Source of the DNA: JAZDLC01 sp043802345
GTDB taxonomy: Bacteria; Planctomycetota; B15-G4; JADJEK01
DNA: 39,544 nucleotides
NCBI GenBank assembly: GCA_043802345.1
Contig: JAZDLC010000395.1
Location: 1 to 39,544, forward strand
Reading direction: 5' to 3'
Part shown: positions 1 through 7,705 of the stretch, piece by piece
Layout: each line of letters starts with the position of its first letter
Numbering within the stretch: position 1 is the first letter of the stretch
The notes under the pieces: model-generated
The model's input: only the letters and a program-made list of their open reading frames with translations
Told to the model about the DNA's origin: nothing
Database searches by the model: none
Translations under genes and position numbers: made by a program

Positions 1-716
1 CGTGCATATCTCACGGCGCGCTCCACGCGACCCTTCTCCGAGCCCCGGTAGGGGGCCACGGGCCTGGGCTCGAAGTGGTAGTGGGCCGCGAACTGCAGCA
101 ACACCGGGTTGAAGCGGATCGCGTCGCCCTGCCGCTCCAGCACGGCGCTCTTCAGGTTGTCGTACAGGACGATCCGCGGGCAGCCAGACGCCGCGGCAAA
201 CGCCTCGACATGGCCCTGCAGGAACGGCTCGGTCTTGGCGCTCAGGAAGAAACGCAGGAACAGCCACCTGGAGTACGAGAGCACCAGCAGGAAGGCCATC
301 AGCGACCGCTGTGCCCGGCCGATCTGGACCTTGCCGAAGTGCGCCCAGTCGACCTGGGCCTGCTCCGCGGGCAACGTCCGCAGCCGCAGATACGCCTCGG
401 CCGCCGGCTTGGGTCGGATTCCCTGAATGATGTGCCGGAAGTGGCCCTCCGCGCCGCGGTAGCCGCGCTCTGCACACATGCGCCACAGCCGACTGGCCCG
501 CAGTGCCGGGTACTTGTTGAGGGTTTCCAGGATGAACGGCAGATACGGGTCGACGAGCGACGGGCGCAGGATCTTCGGCCGCTCCTGACCGCGCTGGGCG
601 AGGACCCGCCGCACCACGTCGTGGTGGAGCCCGAGCTGAGTACAGATCGTCCCGACCGGCCACTTCTCGACATGGAACAGGCGCAGGATCAGCGCCGCGG
701 TCTCCTTCCGGATCAT
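1..716 (-). CDS. istA: IS21-family transposase IstA, 3' part outside window
   Basis: This ORF is open from an ATG at 716 to the window edge (238 codons), so it has no visible stop. It begins MIRKETAALILRLF, an HTH-type N-terminus with a second helical segment (TICTQLGLHHDVVRRVL). The integrase catalytic core follows: QVDWAHFGKVQIG supplies the first Asp, IVLYDNLKSAV the second Asp, and RGSEKGRVERAVRY the Glu, which gives the DDE set of IstA. Full IstA proteins are about 340-500 residues, so the C-terminal third and the IstB ATPase should lie to the left. The zinc-ribbon ORF ends 12 nt upstream of the start. It catalyses strand cleavage and transfer at the element ends together with IstB. Identification is firm. 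Confidence 0.88.
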   Translation of the reverse strand, partial: MIRKETAALILRLFHVEKWPVGTICTQLGLHHDVVRRVLAQRGQERPKILRPSLVDPYLPFILETLNKYPALRASRLWRMCAERGYRGAEGHFRHIIQGIRPKPAAEAYLRLRTLPAEQAQVDWAHFGKVQIGRAQRSLMAFLLVLSYSRWLFLRFFLSAKTEPFLQGHVEAFAAASGCPRIVLYDNLKSAVLERQGDAIRFNPVLLQFAAHYHFEPRPVAPYRGSEKGRVERAVRYA

Positions 717-728
717 CGTTGCCTCGCT

Positions 729-1259
729 TCAGCGGCGAGGACGGCGGCGGCGACGCCCTCTCCTGGTCCAGAAAAGGAAGTCCGTGCGGGCGAATTCCCC
801 AAGACGACGGCCGCAGAAGTGGCAGCGCGCCACGAAGGCGTCGTCGTCGCGCAACGGGGCGTGGCGAACTGGAACATGTTGTGGGGTCTCCCGTCGGGCG
901 GCGAAGGCCACCGGCACCTTCTGGTCGTCAGCGACGGGTTGTTTTCGCGCATCCTCCGCCACGGCGGAACCCTGCTGCGTTACGGTCCCTGAAAGTCGCT
1001 CCCGCTGCCGCCGGGTCCGAAACCGCTTCTGCCTTCTGGCGTTCGCCCGCGCTCCCGGTCCGGTCTGCTGGTAGCGGCGGGTCGCCTCCCGCTGCCGCTC
1101 CCGGCGGGTTGCTTGCCAGCACTCCTTGCCGCAGTACCGCTGCCCCCGGTCACACCGGCGACAGATCCGAGCCAGGTTGCGGCAGCGCGCGCACAGAAAC
1201 AGTCGGAACGACTCAGAACTGGCGCAGATCGCCTCCTCCCGCGACCAGGGGGTCGACAG
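729..1259 (-). CDS. IS21-associated zinc-ribbon protein, start unresolved
   Basis: On the minus strand a frame stays open from a TAG near 1388 down to a TGA at 729. The recognisable part starts near 1210 as FRLFLCARCRNLARICRRC, followed by DRGQRYCGKECWQATRRE and then an Arg-rich tail. The Cys pattern (CxxC, CxxC, CxxxC) and the DRGQRYC signature match small proteins often found just upstream of transposase genes of this kind; their function is unknown. A second CHFCG motif sits near the C-terminus. The frame has no ATG, GTG or TTG ahead of the cysteines. The boundary given here uses a CTG at 1259 and is a guess; an unusual start or a decayed gene are both possible. Confidence 0.5.
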   Translation of the reverse strand: MSTPWSREEAICASSESFRLFLCARCRNLARICRRCDRGQRYCGKECWQATRRERQREATRRYQQTGPGARANARRQKRFRTRRQRERLSGTVTQQGSAVAEDARKQPVADDQKVPVAFAARRETPQHVPVRHAPLRDDDAFVARCHFCGRRLGEFARTDFLFWTRRGRRRRRPRR

Positions 1260-1400
1260 GCGAGGCGGAATCCCCCATACTCTCTTCGGGATCGTGGGGT
1301 CACCCGCGATCGCCGAGCTGTTCGGGGGAGGCCTATTTTGCGTTACAAGGTCGGGCCTCCCCCGACTCCCGATCGCTGGCCCCTTCTACACCATCCAGCC

Positions 1401-1472
1401 GGGAACCAGACCCTCCCCAGATCCAGGGAACCAGAGACAGCTTCCCCTCACGTCCCCTCTTCGGGAACCAGA
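1401..1472 (-). repeat. Three direct repeats near the IS21 end
   Basis: The 10-mer GGGAACCAGA (TCTGGTTCCC on the element's reading strand) occurs at 1401-1410, 1426-1435 and 1463-1472, inside the last 135 bp of the element. IS21 elements carry several short internal repeats near each end that serve as transposase-binding sites. The position fits that role; binding itself is inferred. Confidence 0.6.
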
Positions 1473-1496
1473 TCCAGAGCCGCCCCCCTTCCCCGC

Positions 1497-1889
1497 TCAG
1501 CTCCAGAATCCAGCGGATTCTCGCCGCCGTTCACACTCGCGGATGCGCCGAATCGCGAGCGACGCTGCATCGAAGATCAGGGCGTCGTCGTCTCGCTTCA
1601 TTTTCGCGAGGTCAGCGAAGACCTGTCGAAGGCGGTCTTCATCCATCGAGCCATGACCGAGTAGGTCGAGGTCCACGGTGGGGCGGTACGGCTCGTCCAC
1701 CCAGATCACGAACAGCAGGGCGCCTTTCAAGGTGAAGTCGTCAGCATGCTGCGACTCGACCAGACGTACGAGCAACCGCTCGATGGCGAAGCGGGTCAGG
1801 AGCTGCTGGAAGTCTTGTCCGGTCGATCGAGCCACGTGCAGCAGGCGCTGGTGGATCGATGCCGCGAGGTTGGGTCCCGAACCGCTCAC
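1497..1889 (-). pseudogene. AbiEii-type nucleotidyltransferase toxin, truncated by the IS21 element
   Basis: The likely start is the GTG at 1889, which overlaps the antitoxin stop as GTGA; a longer frame opens at 1934 but has no homology to the family there. The protein starts with SIHQRLLHVARSTGQDFQQL and carries the nucleotidyltransferase signature KGALLFVIWVDEPYRP followed by TVDLDLLG (G...DxD), typical of AbiEii/AbiGii toxins. The family is about 250-300 residues. Here host-derived sequence ends after AIRRIRE (near 1536) and the last 13 residues are read from the insertion sequence, giving about 130 residues. The later conserved motifs of the fold are missing, so the product should be inactive. 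The known role of the family is abortive infection as a type IV toxin. Confidence 0.85.
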
Positions 1890-2497
1890 GCGAGAGTTTC
1901 CATGTAGGGTCGGATGACGCGCTGGACACGGCACGCCTCCGCTACGTTCCAGAGATCATCCATCGAACCGTTGCGGCTGGCACGGAAGTCCTGCAAAGCC
2001 TCGATGGCGACTTCAAGTCCGATGCGACTGCGGAACTTGAAGCAGTCGGCGACCGTCTTTGTCGCGCTGAACACTCTGACCCTCACGCCTTCCACGTTGT
2101 GCTCTTCCACCCCATGAGCGAACGACGTCTCGGACATCCGAATGACAGTGAGAGGCGGGTACTCCAGTCTGGGTGTCCGCGCGCCGCGCGCGATGGCAAG
2201 CCATACTTCGTAGGCGGCTTGGGTCGTGAGATCATGGAAGCGGAGCGCGGAGAGGAGGCAGACGACAGCAGAGGGAGACTTGCTCGCGGCGATGGCGAGA
2301 GTGTGGTGCTCCGTCAGTTCGGCCCCTGGCAAGCGGTAGAGCCCGTGGCCGACCCGCTCGATGATCCCGCGCTCTCTCAGAGTGGAGACGTGCGCGGGCA
2401 GGAGTCCCTGCTCTTCGAAGTCCTTGGCGCGGGCGATGCCGACTCGCTCAAGAAGGGCGATGGCGGTCTCTTCAGGTGTGATGGAGGATGATGACAT
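1886..2497 (-). CDS. AbiEi-type antitoxin / transcriptional regulator
   Basis: This 203-residue protein has an N-terminal winged-helix region (residues 1-60: ALLERVGIARAKDFEEQG, HVSTLRERGIIERVGHGLYRL) followed by the antitoxin domain containing SKSPSAVVCLLSALRFHDL and EGVRVRVFSATKTVADCF. This matches the AbiEi family, whose members repress their own operon and neutralise AbiEii without a stable protein complex (type IV toxin-antitoxin). The gene is intact and full length. It precedes the truncated toxin with a 4-nt overlap, so it is now an antitoxin with no working local partner. Upstream is a short inverted repeat that could be its operator. Confidence 0.88.
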   Translation of the reverse strand: MSSSSITPEETAIALLERVGIARAKDFEEQGLLPAHVSTLRERGIIERVGHGLYRLPGAELTEHHTLAIAASKSPSAVVCLLSALRFHDLTTQAAYEVWLAIARGARTPRLEYPPLTVIRMSETSFAHGVEEHNVEGVRVRVFSATKTVADCFKFRSRIGLEVAIEALQDFRASRNGSMDDLWNVAEACRVQRVIRPYMETLA

Positions 2498-2510
2498 AGA
2501 GATTGTCTAT
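2496..2510 (-). promoter_or_regulatory. Possible AbiEi operator (inverted repeat)
   Basis: ATAGA-GATTG-TCTAT forms a 5-bp inverted repeat with a 5-nt spacer. It overlaps the abiEi start codon and lies in an AT-rich patch that stands out from the GC-rich surroundings. AbiEi proteins repress through inverted repeats in this position. The repeat is short, so the call is tentative. Confidence 0.35.
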
Positions 2511-2966
2511 AGTTGTGCATAAGTGTAAGCGTTCTCTATCAAATCCCGGCCGGGAATCTCAGTTCGGAAGGGGCGTGACCGCGGGGCCCCTGCGGTGGGG
2601 CCAGAAGAGACCACACGTTGTGCTATCAGTGCTCTGCAGGAAGTCAGAAGTTGCTATCAAATAGAGCTTTACGCAACCATTCGACGGTCTTGAAAACCGT
2701 CGCATCGGAGCCGCTTGACGGAGATCCTTCACTGGTGGGGAATCGGAGGGGTTTGCAGGAGATCGCCCGGTGCTCCATCGACGCTGGCAAGAGGGAGGAC
2801 TCTCGAAACGGCGATACCGGCTCTCGCCACCCGCCGTGGGACGAACGGAGCCGCCGCGGGAGCTGCCGGAATCGCCACTCCGGACAAGACGCAGGTGGGC
2901 TCGCCAGGACTCGGCCCCCTGGTTTCAGCGCTCTGGATTCTCGCCCTCTCAGGTAGGGTGCGCGGC
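2511..2966. other. Intergenic region without a supported gene
   Basis: This is 456 bp between the AbiE remnant and the nuclease gene. It starts AT-rich (probable abiE promoter) and holds a tRNA-Ser-like anticodon hairpin at 2682-2702. The nuclease frame is open back to 2715, but that stretch has no resemblance to the family. No other gene was recognised. Confidence 0.5.
2682..2702 (+). other. tRNA-Ser(UGA)-like anticodon stem-loop without a tRNA
   Basis: CGACGGT-CTTGAAA-ACCGTCG is a perfect 7-bp stem with a 7-nt loop carrying the anticodon TGA in the normal context (CT-TGA-AA). It is typical of bacterial tRNA-Ser(UGA). The flanks do not fold into an acceptor stem, D arm or T arm, and no GGTTCGAATCC-type box follows. 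It may be an attachment-site core left by an element that integrates in a serine tRNA gene. Confidence 0.4.
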
Positions 2967-4343
2967 ATGCGCGCGATCGACGGCACCAAGCTCAAGGAGT
3001 ACCTGACCTGCCCGCGGCTTCCGTATCTCTCCTTCCATCTGGACCGGGAGCTGGAACTGCCGCCCACGGAGGGGATGCGGATCCTGTTCCGGAACGGCTA
3101 CCGCGTCGAGGAGCAGATCCTGGAGGGCTTCGAGCATGAGGCGGTCAGCTTCCCGGCGGGCGATCTGGACGCCGGGTTCCAGGCCACGCTTGAACTGATG
3201 GATCGGAAGGCGCTCGCCATCTCGGGCGGGGTGCTCAAGCTGGGGGAATTCCTGGGCCGGCCCGACCTGCTGCTCCTGAACGAGGAGGACGGCCGCTACG
3301 AGGTCGCGGACATCAAGTCGTCGCGGGTGGCTCACGCGTCCGCGGTGATGCAGGTCGGCTTCTACTCGAGGATGCTGGGGCAGGTGCGCCCGTCGCCTCA
3401 CCACGGGACGGTCATCGTGCGGGACGGCTCGAGATTCCGGTTTCGAACGGCCGACTATCGCGCCTCGGTGGAGCACCTGATCGAGGTGCTGCAGGGATTC
3501 CGGTCGGATCAAGGCAAGGATCCGGGACCGCACCTGACCCACGCCTGTCCCGACTGCCGCTACCGCGATCACTGCGGCGCCGAGCTGGAACAGCAGCAGG
3601 ACCTCTCACTCGTCCCCGGCATGACCCGGGCGCAGGCCCGTTCCTTGAGGAGGGCCGGAATCGCGAACCTGGATCTGCTGGCGGAGGAGCTTGACCCCGG
3701 ACCTCTGGCGAAGCGCTGCGGTCTGCCGGCCGATCTGCTGATCCAACTCGGCCGCCGGGCGCGGGCGATGAGAGACGGCCGGCCGCTCTTCTTCGGCGCG
3801 CCGTCGTCCGCAGTCGCGAAGGCGGGTTTCGGCCTGGCCGCGCTCTACGTGGAGCGGCAGGTCGAACCGGCGGTGGCAGTGGGGGGGCAGGTGTTCGGGC
3901 ACGCGGAGAAGTTCCGGGTCCGGTTTCTCCGCAAGGAGGAAGCCTCCGACCCGCAGGCTGAGTTTCGGGAGTTGGTCGTCAATCTGTCCCGCTCCACAGG
4001 ACCGGTTCTGGTGTACGGCAACGGAGTGGTTCGCTGCCTCGACCGGATGGTGCGCAGGACGCCGTCGCTCGCCTCCGGGGTAAACCGGCTGCGCGACCGG
4101 TTCGTCGACTTGAGGGCGGAGCTGCGCCGTTCGGTGGCGCTTCCCGGGTTGGATGGCACGCCGCTCCAGGCGGCCAGGAGCGCCGGTCTGCGGCTCGCGC
4201 AGGAGGAGACCGATCTGGAGCTGCTGCGCTACCTCGAGCAGGAGGAAGGAGGAGAGCGCGGCTCCGTGGAGCGAATCCTCCGCAGGGACCTCTCCCTCCT
4301 GGAGCAGCTCCGCGGCTTTCTCTTCCGCCGGGGTGAGGCATGA
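2967..4343 (+). CDS. TM0106-family RecB/Cas4-like nuclease
   Basis: The ATG at 2967 is chosen because MRAIDGTKLKEYLTCPR is the family's N-terminus; the open frame back to 2715 looks unrelated. The protein has 458 residues. PD-(D/E)xK nuclease residues are D100 (GRPDLLLL), D115 and K117 (YEVADIKSS), followed by a QxxxY motif (Q129, Y133). Cys15 together with C194, C197 and C203 forms a Cas4/AddB-like set for a 4Fe-4S cluster. A helix-hairpin-helix segment follows (LVPGMTRAQARSLRRAGI, about 215-240). A C-terminal RNase H-like region (about 285-400) aligns with the family but shows LYVERQ where the acidic metal ligands would be expected, so it is probably inactive. It overlaps the helicase start by 4 nt. 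Together they resemble a Dna2-type nuclease-helicase split over two genes. A role in DNA repair or end processing is inferred. Confidence 0.85.
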   Translation: MRAIDGTKLKEYLTCPRLPYLSFHLDRELELPPTEGMRILFRNGYRVEEQILEGFEHEAVSFPAGDLDAGFQATLELMDRKALAISGGVLKLGEFLGRPDLLLLNEEDGRYEVADIKSSRVAHASAVMQVGFYSRMLGQVRPSPHHGTVIVRDGSRFRFRTADYRASVEHLIEVLQGFRSDQGKDPGPHLTHACPDCRYRDHCGAELEQQQDLSLVPGMTRAQARSLRRAGIANLDLLAEELDPGPLAKRCGLPADLLIQLGRRARAMRDGRPLFFGAPSSAVAKAGFGLAALYVERQVEPAVAVGGQVFGHAEKFRVRFLRKEEASDPQAEFRELVVNLSRSTGPVLVYGNGVVRCLDRMVRRTPSLASGVNRLRDRFVDLRAELRRSVALPGLDGTPLQAARSAGLRLAQEETDLELLRYLEQEEGGERGSVERILRRDLSLLEQLRGFLFRRGEA

Positions 4344-6052
4344 CGCGGGAGGCGGGAATGGAAGCCCGGCTGGTGGCGATCCTCGAGCGGGAGCGCCGGG
4401 CCGGCAGCCAGGCGGTCAGGGAGGTGCATGCCCTGACGGTGGAGGAACGGGTGGCCGCGGGGGACGCGCTGCGCGGGCTGGAGATGGAACTTCAGGAAGA
4501 GGGGGGGTGGCAGCTTCGTTGCCGCGAGAACCTCTCGCGCTTTCGCGAGGGCGACCTGCTCTGGCTCTCGGACGGCCGGAAGATCGAGAGCGGCCTGCCG
4601 GTGGTGTTTCGCGATTTCGATCCGGCGAGCGGCCGGATCCGGGTCGAGGCGGACCGGTTCCAGTCAGGCGGGCGGCTGGAGAAGAACGGGGAACTGGTCC
4701 TGGATCGGCGGAAGCTCGACCTCACCGATCGCACCATCACGGCGGTGCGCGCCGTGTTCCAGCATGCTGATTTCGCCGCGGCCCGGGATCTCCTTTCAGG
4801 GAGCCGGAAGCAGACAGAGGTGGCCGCTCCCGGGCGGCAGGGTGTTCCCGGCCCGTTGGACGAGGACCAGACGCGCGCGTTCCAGCATGCGTGCGGTCGG
4901 GAGTTCCAGTTGATCCAGGGCCCGCCCGGCGCGGGGAAGACCCGGCTCGCCGCGGAAGTTTGCCGGGCCTTCCTGGCCGCGGGTCAGCAGGTGCTGGTCT
5001 CCGCCTTCACCCACCAGGCGGTGAACAACGTCCTGCGCGCCATCGCCCGGAGCGGCCCGAAGCTCCCCGCGCAGTCGCTGATCAAGATCGGCGCGCCGCA
5101 CCAGGCGGAGAAGCTGCGGGAGGATGGCGTCTCGCTGGTGCCCACGGCGAGACGCCTGCCTCGAATCGAGGGACCGGTGGTGGTCGGGGTGACCAGCCAC
5201 GCGGCCTGCGGTCTCCTCGGCCGGCGCTTCGACCTGGCGCTGGTGGACGAGGCCGGACAGGTCTCCCTCGCGCAGGCCTGCTCGGTGCTGCCGCTGTCCC
5301 TTCGGCACGTGATCATCGGCGATCACATGCAGCTTCCGCCCCTGCTCGTGGCGGAGCATGACGATCCGCTCGCCGGCCGCTCCCTCTTCGAGCATCTGCA
5401 CGAGCTGTACGGTTCGGACCTGCTCGGCCACACCTACCGCATGAATGACGCGCTCTGCCGCTTTCCGAGCGAGGCGTTCTACGGCGGGCGCCTGCGCGCG
5501 GCGGAGTCGAACCGGAACTCCCGCCTGGAGCTGGGAACGAGCGCGGGGGAGGTCCTTGCCGCCGAGCCTCAAGGAGTGATCCTGCCGATGGACCATCACG
5601 GCGCGCGGATCCTGGCGCCCATGGAGGCGGAGGTGGCGGCGGATCTGGTGGCGCGGGCGGTCGCAGCCGGCCTGCCCCCGGAAGAGGTCGCGGTCATCGC
5701 GCCGCACCGGGCCCAGGGGACGCGCATAAGGAACCTGCTGCGGGAGAGGCTCGATCACCTGGAGCCGGAGCGCCAGCCGCTGGTCGACACCGTGGAACGG
5801 ATCCAGGGGGGCGAGCGCGACCTGATCATCCTCTCGCTCACGGCCAGCGATCCGGAGGCCCTGCTCTCCGAGGCGGCGTTCTTCTTCTCTCCCAACCGCC
5901 TCAACGTGAGCCTCACCCGCGCCCGCAAGAAGCTGGTGATCCTGATGAGCGAGGCGATCCTCGAGGCCTTCCCGGACGATCCGTCCGCGCTCAAAGGCGC
6001 CGACCTGCTGCGCCGGGTCTGGCGCGCCTATCCGCGGTTGCCCGCGCCCTGA
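4340..6052 (+). CDS. Superfamily 1 DNA/RNA helicase, Dna2/Upf1-like
   Basis: The ATG overlaps the nuclease stop (ATGA), implying coupled translation. The protein has 570 residues. After a roughly 170-residue N-terminal region (OB-like or accessory, not assigned) come a Q-motif-like segment (LDEDQTRAF), Walker A GPPGAGKT (194-201), motif Ia (SAFTHQAVNNVL), motif II DEAG (303-306), motif III GDHMQLPP (327-334), motif IV around YRMN (366-369), and near the C-terminus the motif V/VI region VERIQGGERDLII plus NVSLTRARKKLVIL. This order is that of AAA_11/AAA_12 helicases of the SF1B group (Dna2, NAM7/Upf1, SMUBP2), which translocate 5'-3'. Joint work with the adjacent nuclease is inferred from the overlap and from fused homologues. 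All motifs look intact. Confidence 0.9.
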   Translation: MTREAGMEARLVAILERERRAGSQAVREVHALTVEERVAAGDALRGLEMELQEEGGWQLRCRENLSRFREGDLLWLSDGRKIESGLPVVFRDFDPASGRIRVEADRFQSGGRLEKNGELVLDRRKLDLTDRTITAVRAVFQHADFAAARDLLSGSRKQTEVAAPGRQGVPGPLDEDQTRAFQHACGREFQLIQGPPGAGKTRLAAEVCRAFLAAGQQVLVSAFTHQAVNNVLRAIARSGPKLPAQSLIKIGAPHQAEKLREDGVSLVPTARRLPRIEGPVVVGVTSHAACGLLGRRFDLALVDEAGQVSLAQACSVLPLSLRHVIIGDHMQLPPLLVAEHDDPLAGRSLFEHLHELYGSDLLGHTYRMNDALCRFPSEAFYGGRLRAAESNRNSRLELGTSAGEVLAAEPQGVILPMDHHGARILAPMEAEVAADLVARAVAAGLPPEEVAVIAPHRAQGTRIRNLLRERLDHLEPERQPLVDTVERIQGGERDLIILSLTASDPEALLSEAAFFFSPNRLNVSLTRARKKLVILMSEAILEAFPDDPSALKGADLLRRVWRAYPRLPAP

Positions 6053-6391
6053 GCCGGGAGCTCCGATAGGGCCCGGGTGCTGCGCCGGGGATTCCGCTGA
6101 GGATCCGGCTGAGGAAGGCAGGAAGGAAGAAGCTGGACGGTCGGATCATCCTCGCTGCGAGAACTCTGTGCTCGCGGTGATCCGCGCTGTCACTGGCGTG
6201 CAGGTCGTATGCACTCGGATCTCGTGCGTCACCCGGGCGCGGTCCGCACCGTCCCGTCGGTCGTCATGGCGACCGCCCGCAGGCCGAGAATTCCCCCGCT
6301 GCCGCAAGGGTGCCACCCATCCCCGGCCCGCCTGCGGCCGGCATCCCTGGGCCGATCTCTTCAAGAAGGATCCATGCCTGCGACGTCCTGA

Positions 6392-6516
6392 CCTCAAGAC
6401 CGCTGTGGCGCGCGCAGGTCGATCATCGCGACCATCACCCAGCACGAGGTCATCCAGAAGATCCTGGCGGCGCTCGATCTTCCCGGCGAACCGCCCTTCA
6501 TCCACCCCGCTTTTCT
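6392..6516 (+). pseudogene. Remnant of an IS91-type transposase C-terminus
   Basis: The translation reads DRCGARRSIIATITQHEV and then IQKILAALDLPGEPPF. It resembles the CPRCG...IIA.I.D..VI.KIL..LGLP ending of IS91-like (Y2) transposases. A stop lies directly upstream in frame and nothing else of the transposase is present, so this is a short decayed remnant. The assignment rests on this one segment. Confidence 0.5.
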
Positions 6517-6767
6517 CCGATCCACTGCTGTTCTGAACGCGGAGCTTCTCGCCGCTCTCAGTGTGCCGTTCTACTCACGTACAGCCGGCGGTGAGGGAGA
6601 GGGTCCGCTCTCGCCCCCGAGAAAGCTCCCGTGGTCAACCACGCACCCCCATCCCGGCCGCGAACTTGAGCGCATCGCGGGGGGAAAGACCCTGTCGACC
6701 TCCCCCTGGTCCAACTGCGCCTGCCGGAACCCTCGAGTTCCCCGGCGGAAAGCAGCTTTGTTTGTCC

Positions 6768-7199
6768 TCAGACGGTCCAGATACCGTGTGCGGGTCCTTC
6801 CGGCGAGTGGATCTGGAAGTCGTTGCATTGCCACATGCCGAAAGAGCCCCAAAGCTCCTTGCCGGGTTCCTCGTCGGAGAGGTCCCCGTCCCCGTCACGG
6901 TCGATGAACAGCACTCCTCCCGACCTGTCCCAGGCGAGTCGCACGACTCGCTTGTTACCGATCCGGATCGCCCCGCGTCGGACTTCCCGGCCCCCCAGCT
7001 CGGGATCGGACGCAATCCCCGATTGCCAGTAGACCTCCCGCCGGAGCTTCGTCGACAGTGATGGGTGGGTCGCGTAGTTGAGGTGCGGCCCGTACTCGAG
7101 GGTGTACTCGCATCCGCCTTGCGGTTGCGCCGCCGCAGGGAGGTGCGAGGCGAACGAGAACAGTCCGAGAATCGCGACCCAGCGTGGGAGGGAAGGAAT
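6768..7199 (-). pseudogene. Small secreted EF-hand-like protein, no normal start codon
   Basis: On the minus strand a frame open from a TAG near 7215 to the TGA at 6768 encodes PRWVAILGLFSFASHLPAAAQ, a clear Sec signal peptide with an Ala-x-Ala-type cleavage site. A mature region of about 110 residues follows, including LFIDRDGDGDLSDEEPGKE, a typical Ca-binding DxDxDGxxxxxE loop. The frame has no ATG, GTG or TTG before the signal peptide. An ATG at about 7209 (MPS, then stop) lies one frame away, so a single-base indel would restore a gene. A rare ATT start is the alternative. The coordinate 7199 is that ATT. The family is not recognised. A secreted calcium-binding role is suggested only by the loop. 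Confidence 0.5.
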
Positions 7200-7705
7200 T
7201 ACGAAGGCATTCTAGAACCGGAGACCGAACCAGGTCTGTTTCAACAGGGAACTGCCATCCCCCCCAAGCCGTGTGGCTTGATCTCCGTGGCGACTGATCA
7301 CGCCTCACGGCCGCCGACAAAGTGCCATGATCCTGGGACCAGGTCACGACGCGGGGCGTTGCTCGTCGGATGGCTGGCGACAAGGGCGTTTGGGGTCCTG
7401 CGGAGATTATTGACATAGACCCGGCTCCGACCCTACTCCTCCAGGCTTCCTTGCTGAGGCGCTCTGTACCGGCGATCCTTACATGGAGTCGAAAGCTGGC
7501 GAGGCTACTGTGGTCTGGGCTGTAGGATCGACCGCTGGATGAGAATTTCGACCCCACGATCCTCGACGCGCGGTGTGCCCGACTCTCGGATCCGCATCGC
7601 AATGATGACCAGCGTGTCTCCAACCGCCGATCTCGTGCACAAGGTTCCCGGACGTGCGAACGCGATCCGGGCAGGCGCGATGGCGCCCGGCGGCGGCAGG
7701 GTGGA
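7200..7705. other. Intergenic region, nothing recognised
   Basis: This is about 500 bp between the EF-hand-like ORF and the permease. Long open frames on the minus strand have Arg/Ser-rich composition with no recognisable domain and are treated as chance ORFs. A TTGACA occurs near 7410, but no good -10 box follows at the right distance. Confidence 0.45.

Larger units (their letters stand above)
1..1535 (-). mobile_element. IS21-family insertion sequence, partial (runs off the left edge)
   Basis: The element reads leftwards. Its outer end lies at about 1535, where the minus strand changes from AbiEii coding sequence to a TGTGAACGGCGGCGAGAA end; IS21-type ends usually start with TG. Inside follow three TCTGGTTCCC repeats, a zinc-ribbon ORF and istA. 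The istB gene and the other end lie beyond base 1. The insertion interrupts an AbiEii toxin gene. The boundary is inferred from loss of toxin homology plus the TG start, because the second end and target duplication cannot be seen. Confidence 0.75.

Noticed and set aside
75..992. Long plus-strand ORF over the left end
   Set aside because: It is the shadow of istA, which is open on the minus strand with full DDE motifs; the plus-strand product is Arg/Gln/His-rich without domains.
2641..2740. Complete tRNA-Ser gene
   Set aside because: Only the anticodon arm is present. No acceptor stem pairing, no D arm and no T-loop consensus could be found around it.
7410..7440. Sigma-70 promoter at TTGACA
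   Set aside because: A consensus -35 is present but no -10-like hexamer lies 16-18 bp downstream.
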